From UBA1205 sp045534635 (GTDB lineage: Bacteria > Bacteroidota > Bacteroidia > Bacteroidales > WCHB1-69), in the NCBI GenBank assembly GCA_045534635.1, contig JAZSKB010000044.1, positions 124,001 through 188,000 of the forward strand: 64,000 nucleotides of DNA, written 5' to 3'. Below are positions 61,204-64,000 of the stretch, in pieces (within the stretch, counting starts at the first letter, position 1; the number at the start of each line of letters is the position of its first letter). The notes beneath the pieces are model-generated. The model did not search any database, was not told the origin of the DNA, and was given only the letters and a program-made list of their open reading frames with translations. Position numbers and translations under genes: made by a program.

Positions 61204-61860
61204 TTACTTTTTCGGTATATATTCTTCAATTTTATATGAACTCGGCTTTGTTGTACAGGTCTTGTTATTGAAATCAAAACTATCTCTTGGGGAGAAAAGC
61301 TTTTTATTTTTCTGTTGTACTTTTTCAACTATATCTTGTCTTACAAATCGATATTTTTTGTTATAGAAAGTATCTTTTTCGTTTTTTGCTTTAATGCCAA
61401 CTCGTTGCCCAAATGTATCAATATTTTTTGATTCAGATATAGGTTTTTTTTTAACTTTACATTTCTCAGTTGCAGTATTAATTATTTCACACATGCAAAC
61501 AAGCGGACCTCCAAATAATTGATTGTCGCTTTCGATTCTTTCTAATGCACGAATCAAAATTCCTCCGAAACGAACATCTTTATTTCCATTATTTGGTTGT
61601 GGAGATGAACTTTCAAAACAAATATCCATGCCACTATAATGAAAAAATAATTCACCAGCCTTCTTATTTCGGTAATATACATGTTCGTCTGCGTGCTTAT
61701 CCTTATCATAAATATAGAACTCTATTTCTATAGGACGATAATGATATTGACCATTGTAAATACAATATTCATTCATCAGTTTCTTAGCAAGTTCTTTTAA
61801 CTTGTCCGTGTCTATTTTCTTTTCCCATATCTCAAGCAAATCTTTTATGTTGTTGTCCAT
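61204..61860 (-). CDS. unknown 218-residue protein
   Basis: Not firmly recognised. There is no signal peptide or membrane helix. The middle (about residues 40-130) has a segment PIEIEFYIYDKDKHADEHVYY, cut by many charges, then FFHYSGMDICFES and GGILIRALERI. This order of motifs faintly recalls the alkyladenine DNA glycosylase (MPG) fold, where E-x-EAY, a YVYFIYGMHW strand and a LIRALEP segment occur in order; the resemblance may be chance. The last 60 residues are Lys-rich and low in complexity. Base composition is intermediate between its GC-richer neighbour and the rest. It has its own promoter and terminator. Confidence 0.55.
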   Translation of the reverse strand: MDNNIKDLLEIWEKKIDTDKLKELAKKLMNEYCIYNGQYHYRPIEIEFYIYDKDKHADEHVYYRNKKAGELFFHYSGMDICFESSSPQPNNGNKDVRFGGILIRALERIESDNQLFGGPLVCMCEIINTATEKCKVKKKPISESKNIDTFGQRVGIKAKNEKDTFYNKKYRFVRQDIVEKVQQKNKKLFSPRDSFDFNNKTCTTKPSSYKIEEYIPKK

Positions 61861-61938
61861 AGCTGTATTTTTTTTTGATTAATTAATAATTTTTCTAATA
61901 CAATTTTCTTCCTTTATGATTTTTTATAATTCTAAATG

Positions 61939-61946
61939 CAAAAATA
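61939..61946 (-). promoter_or_regulatory. -7 box (TATTTTTG) of the unknown 218-residue protein gene
   Basis: Minus strand TATATTTTTGCA, about 80 bases before the ATG at 61860. Confidence 0.4.
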
Positions 61947-62000
61947 TAAAAAAAATTAAGATATATCATTTTTTTGAAAAAAATGTTATTTTATAGATTC

Positions 62001-62033
62001 AAAAAGCAAAGAATTTTTAATTCTCTGCTTTTT
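62001..62033 (-). terminator. terminator of the acyltransferase gene
   Basis: AAAAAGCAAAGAATT (62001-62015) and AATTCTCTGCTTTTT (62019-62033) pair with one mismatch around a three-base loop, directly beyond the stop codon. Confidence 0.85.
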
Positions 62034-62034
62034 C

Positions 62035-63318
62035 TTATTTTATGTTCAATATCAATTCTTTCATTTGGTTAATTATAGTTTGTACTTTTTTTCGTAACAA
62101 CCAACAATAAAATTGTCGATATTTTCTAATGTATTTTATAGTAAATACAGATAAAAAAGTCATTACCAAGAAAGAAACAACAAATAAAATCCAAGAATGA
62201 AATAATAATGCAACTATCAATGCAATAACAACATGGTATATCGGAACAAGCAAAAGCCAAACACCATATTTAATCGTAGCAACAAAACCAATACTTCCTT
62301 TTTTGTCTATCCAACCGAACAAAAACCATATCGGAAAATCCACAATAGCAGTAAATAAAAATATCGGACAAGTTAACAAAACAAAACATAGATTCTTCTT
62401 AATAGAAAAGCCTTTTTGACAAACTGCAATCATATCAGTTATATTTGAGCATTTGGATTTTAAATCATTTGTCAAGCAACGCATTTTTTGCAAAAAAGAT
62501 TCATTGGCACACTCATATAAACGATTGACTATCTTTTGTTGTTCATTTATTTTATTAATTAAAGTCAATTCTTTATTTTGTTTTTCAAGTTCATTATTTA
62601 CAATTAATTCACTTGTAATCAACAAAATATCATAATATTTATTATTAGGGATATCCAACATCAATGAACGAAGAGTTTCTTGAGCAAAATCTTTAATATG
62701 ATTCAATGCAACTGCAGGATTTTTTTTGTATTCAGGATAAAAATCCTTTACTGCAATTGGTTGTCCAATATTGATAAGTAAAGAATAACCTACTTTATCG
62801 TAATGTTCGTGATGCAATCCTATAGGCAATAAAAGTACGGATTGTTCATCAGAAAGTTGTTCTTGAGTAGAAAATGCAATTCTAAATGCTCCTTTAACAA
62901 AATTTCTCAAATAATGTTTTTCATCTTGTCCACCTTCTGGCATAATACACAAAGGGAAACCATTTTTTAGAATAGATTCCGCAATATGAAAATTATCTTC
63001 ATTCTTTTTTACATTTTGAAATCCTTCTTTTTGTCGATATGCAGGCATTATTTTCAAAAAATGCATTATTTTTGCTAAAAAAGAAGTCGCAAACATATCA
63101 GAACGAGCAAAAAATGTAATAGGTTGTTCAAAAATTGCCAATAAAGTAACACAATCCATCAAAGCATTCTGATGACAAGGCAACAATATACAAGGCTTAT
63201 TCTTTGGAATATTCTCTTTTCCAATCACTTCTACAATATCATACCAAATAAATATCATCCATTTAGAATACTGATGTAACAATCGATATGCTAATGAGGC
63301 TTGATTCTTTTTTAACAT
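62035..63318 (-). CDS. PlsC-like glycerophosphate acyltransferase with C-terminal membrane helices
   Basis: A 427-residue membrane protein. The acyltransferase domain (about 30-220) has the catalytic HxxxxD (HQNALMD), a later MPEGGQDE segment (the family's EGT/EGG block) and LLPIGLHHEHYD. A helical, charged linker and about four membrane helices follow (about 305-400). It should acylate a lysophospholipid or related lipid at the inner membrane; the acceptor is not readable. It lies 45 bases downstream of the SDR gene on the same strand. Confidence 0.82.
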   Translation of the reverse strand: MLKKNQASLAYRLLHQYSKWMIFIWYDIVEVIGKENIPKNKPCILLPCHQNALMDCVTLLAIFEQPITFFARSDMFATSFLAKIMHFLKIMPAYRQKEGFQNVKKNEDNFHIAESILKNGFPLCIMPEGGQDEKHYLRNFVKGAFRIAFSTQEQLSDEQSVLLLPIGLHHEHYDKVGYSLLINIGQPIAVKDFYPEYKKNPAVALNHIKDFAQETLRSLMLDIPNNKYYDILLITSELIVNNELEKQNKELTLINKINEQQKIVNRLYECANESFLQKMRCLTNDLKSKCSNITDMIAVCQKGFSIKKNLCFVLLTCPIFLFTAIVDFPIWFLFGWIDKKGSIGFVATIKYGVWLLLVPIYHVVIALIVALLFHSWILFVVSFLVMTFLSVFTIKYIRKYRQFYCWLLRKKVQTIINQMKELILNIK

Positions 63319-63363
63319 TATAAATTATGCTTAAAATATTATTAAATTCTATAAATCACGTTA

Positions 63364-64000
63364 TTATCCACCAATAATTTTACAAACGATATAATCAAAC
63401 CATTTGTCTGGCAAAATTCTTCTACTCCAGTAAAAAGAATTAACACCAAATCCTTTTCTGTATCTGGTTTTAGGATATTTTATCACAGCGGCTTTTACAA
63501 TTACTTTTGCTAATTTTTCTGGCACCGTTGGATAAACTCCTTCTGAATACAATTTTGTCATTAAATTTGCAACACGTTTAGCTCGAAGAGCATAAACACC
63601 TTGTGCGGAATTTTTTTCAAGATTTTTTGCAGCAATAATACCCCAATCGGTAAAAACAAGCCCTGGCTCAACAAGAACAACATCTATTCCCCAAGTTTTT
63701 ACCTCTGTTCGTAAAGCATCTGTCCAACCCTCTAAAGCATGTTTGGTAGCATAATACCACGCACCAAACGGACTATAAACCCAACCCGCAATAGAAGAAA
63801 TATTGACTATTCTCCCCCAACCTTTTTTACGCATAGCAGGCAATACTAATTGTGTCAAACGAGCCAATCCAAACAAATTGACTTCAAATTGTCGTCGTCC
63901 TTCATCTATAGACACATCTTCTATTGCTCCATACGAACCATAACCAGCATTGTTCACAAGAATATCTATTCCCCCTTCTTTATTATAAATTTCTGACACA
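63364..64000 (-). CDS. short-chain dehydrogenase/reductase, partial (5' end beyond window)
   Basis: The frame is open to the right edge; the GTG at 63999-63997 is most likely an internal Val. The visible 212 residues have the SDR NNAGYG (cofactor-binding NNAG), NISSIAGW with the catalytic Ser, YYATKHALEG (Tyr and Lys) and EPGLVFTDWG. The missing start must contain the TGxxxGxG motif. The substrate is unknown. Together with the acyltransferase it may act on lipid intermediates, which is only suggested by position. Confidence 0.88.
   Translation of the reverse strand, partial: VSEIYNKEGGIDILVNNAGYGSYGAIEDVSIDEGRRQFEVNLFGLARLTQLVLPAMRKKGWGRIVNISSIAGWVYSPFGAWYYATKHALEGWTDALRTEVKTWGIDVVLVEPGLVFTDWGIIAAKNLEKNSAQGVYALRAKRVANLMTKLYSEGVYPTVPEKLAKVIVKAAVIKYPKTRYRKGFGVNSFYWSRRILPDKWFDYIVCKIIGG

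Noticed and set aside
59650..62000. Integrative element at tRNA-Leu.
   Set aside because: No repeat of the tRNA 3' end and no integrase or excisionase could be found in the region, so only gene transfer by composition is proposed.

Overview
The window is a 64 kb stretch of an AT-rich (roughly 30-33% GC by eye) Bacteroidota chromosome, most likely order Bacteroidales. Evidence: almost every promoter that can be read is the Bacteroidota -7 box TAnnTTTG; ribosome binding sites are mostly absent; the window holds type IX secretion genes (PorU, PorV) and a type IX cargo protein, DUF2147, DUF4292 and DUF2795 proteins, an HU-CCDC81/SPOR protein, and a RseP with the long insertion after its first helix that I associate with Bacteroidales. 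It is mainly core chromosome: no prophage, CRISPR array, conjugative module or intact insertion sequence is visible.

Layout. 1-735: the end of a GC-richer unknown gene, then a 500-base gene-free stretch with terminal inverted repeats (possible MITE). 735-4960 (-): ADP-forming acyl-CoA synthetase, DUF2147, RmlB, SPOR protein. 5178-8564 (-): deoxynucleoside kinase, KdsB, HU/SPOR protein, PurC. 8752-10665 (+): putative porin, with a start that looks leaderless. 10662-15785 (-): Kdd, lysine 2,3-aminomutase, glutamine synthetase family, LysE exporter, rhomboid. 15945-19361 (+): His-rich CobW GTPase, PLP kinase, a deaminase-like protein lacking its catalytic Glu, TrpS. 19354-24567 (-): RecQ, OmpH-like, MORN-type lipoprotein, AsnB. 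24803-28484 (-): PrmC, phosphohexomutase and a MurL-type UDP-MurNAc-L-Ala-L-Glu epimerase. 28642-33708 (+): SPOR protein, OmpA/TPR lipoprotein, nitroreductase, TopB. 33713-37264 (-): M3 peptidase and a BspA-like leucine-rich-repeat cargo protein flanked by three REP-like hairpins. 37616-41626: DUF2147, DeoC, FabH (-), GcvT, RpmH. 41743-51700 (+): YfhO, RelA/SpoT, DUF4292 lipoprotein, QueG, Asd, patatin. 51758-59371: RseP (-), PorU, PorV, IspF, DUF2795 (-). 59602: tRNA-Leu(CAA). 59900-61860 (-): a compositionally foreign agmatine deiminase family gene and an unknown gene. 62035-64000 (-): an acyltransferase and a short-chain dehydrogenase cut by the window edge.

How the genes work together. 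Lysine 2,3-aminomutase, Kdd and the ADP-forming acyl-CoA synthetase fit an anaerobe that ferments amino acids and recovers ATP from acyl-CoA. KdsB, RmlB, the porin, RseP, OmpH-like protein and lipoproteins describe a diderm envelope. PorU and PorV, with the BspA-like protein, show an active type IX route to the surface. MurL suggests that D-glutamate may enter peptidoglycan by epimerisation of the UDP-linked dipeptide rather than by glutamate racemase.

The most interesting points are the MurL gene, the kdd-kamA-GS-LysE cluster, an extended promoter motif (A-tract, TGn, TAyCTTTGCA) seen seven times, a 24-bp inverted repeat carrying two outward copies of that promoter in front of the porin, REP-like hairpins with covarying stems around the BspA-like gene together with a possible attenuator, and the HAE-to-HAV deaminase homologue. 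All family assignments come from reading motifs by eye; no database search was run.
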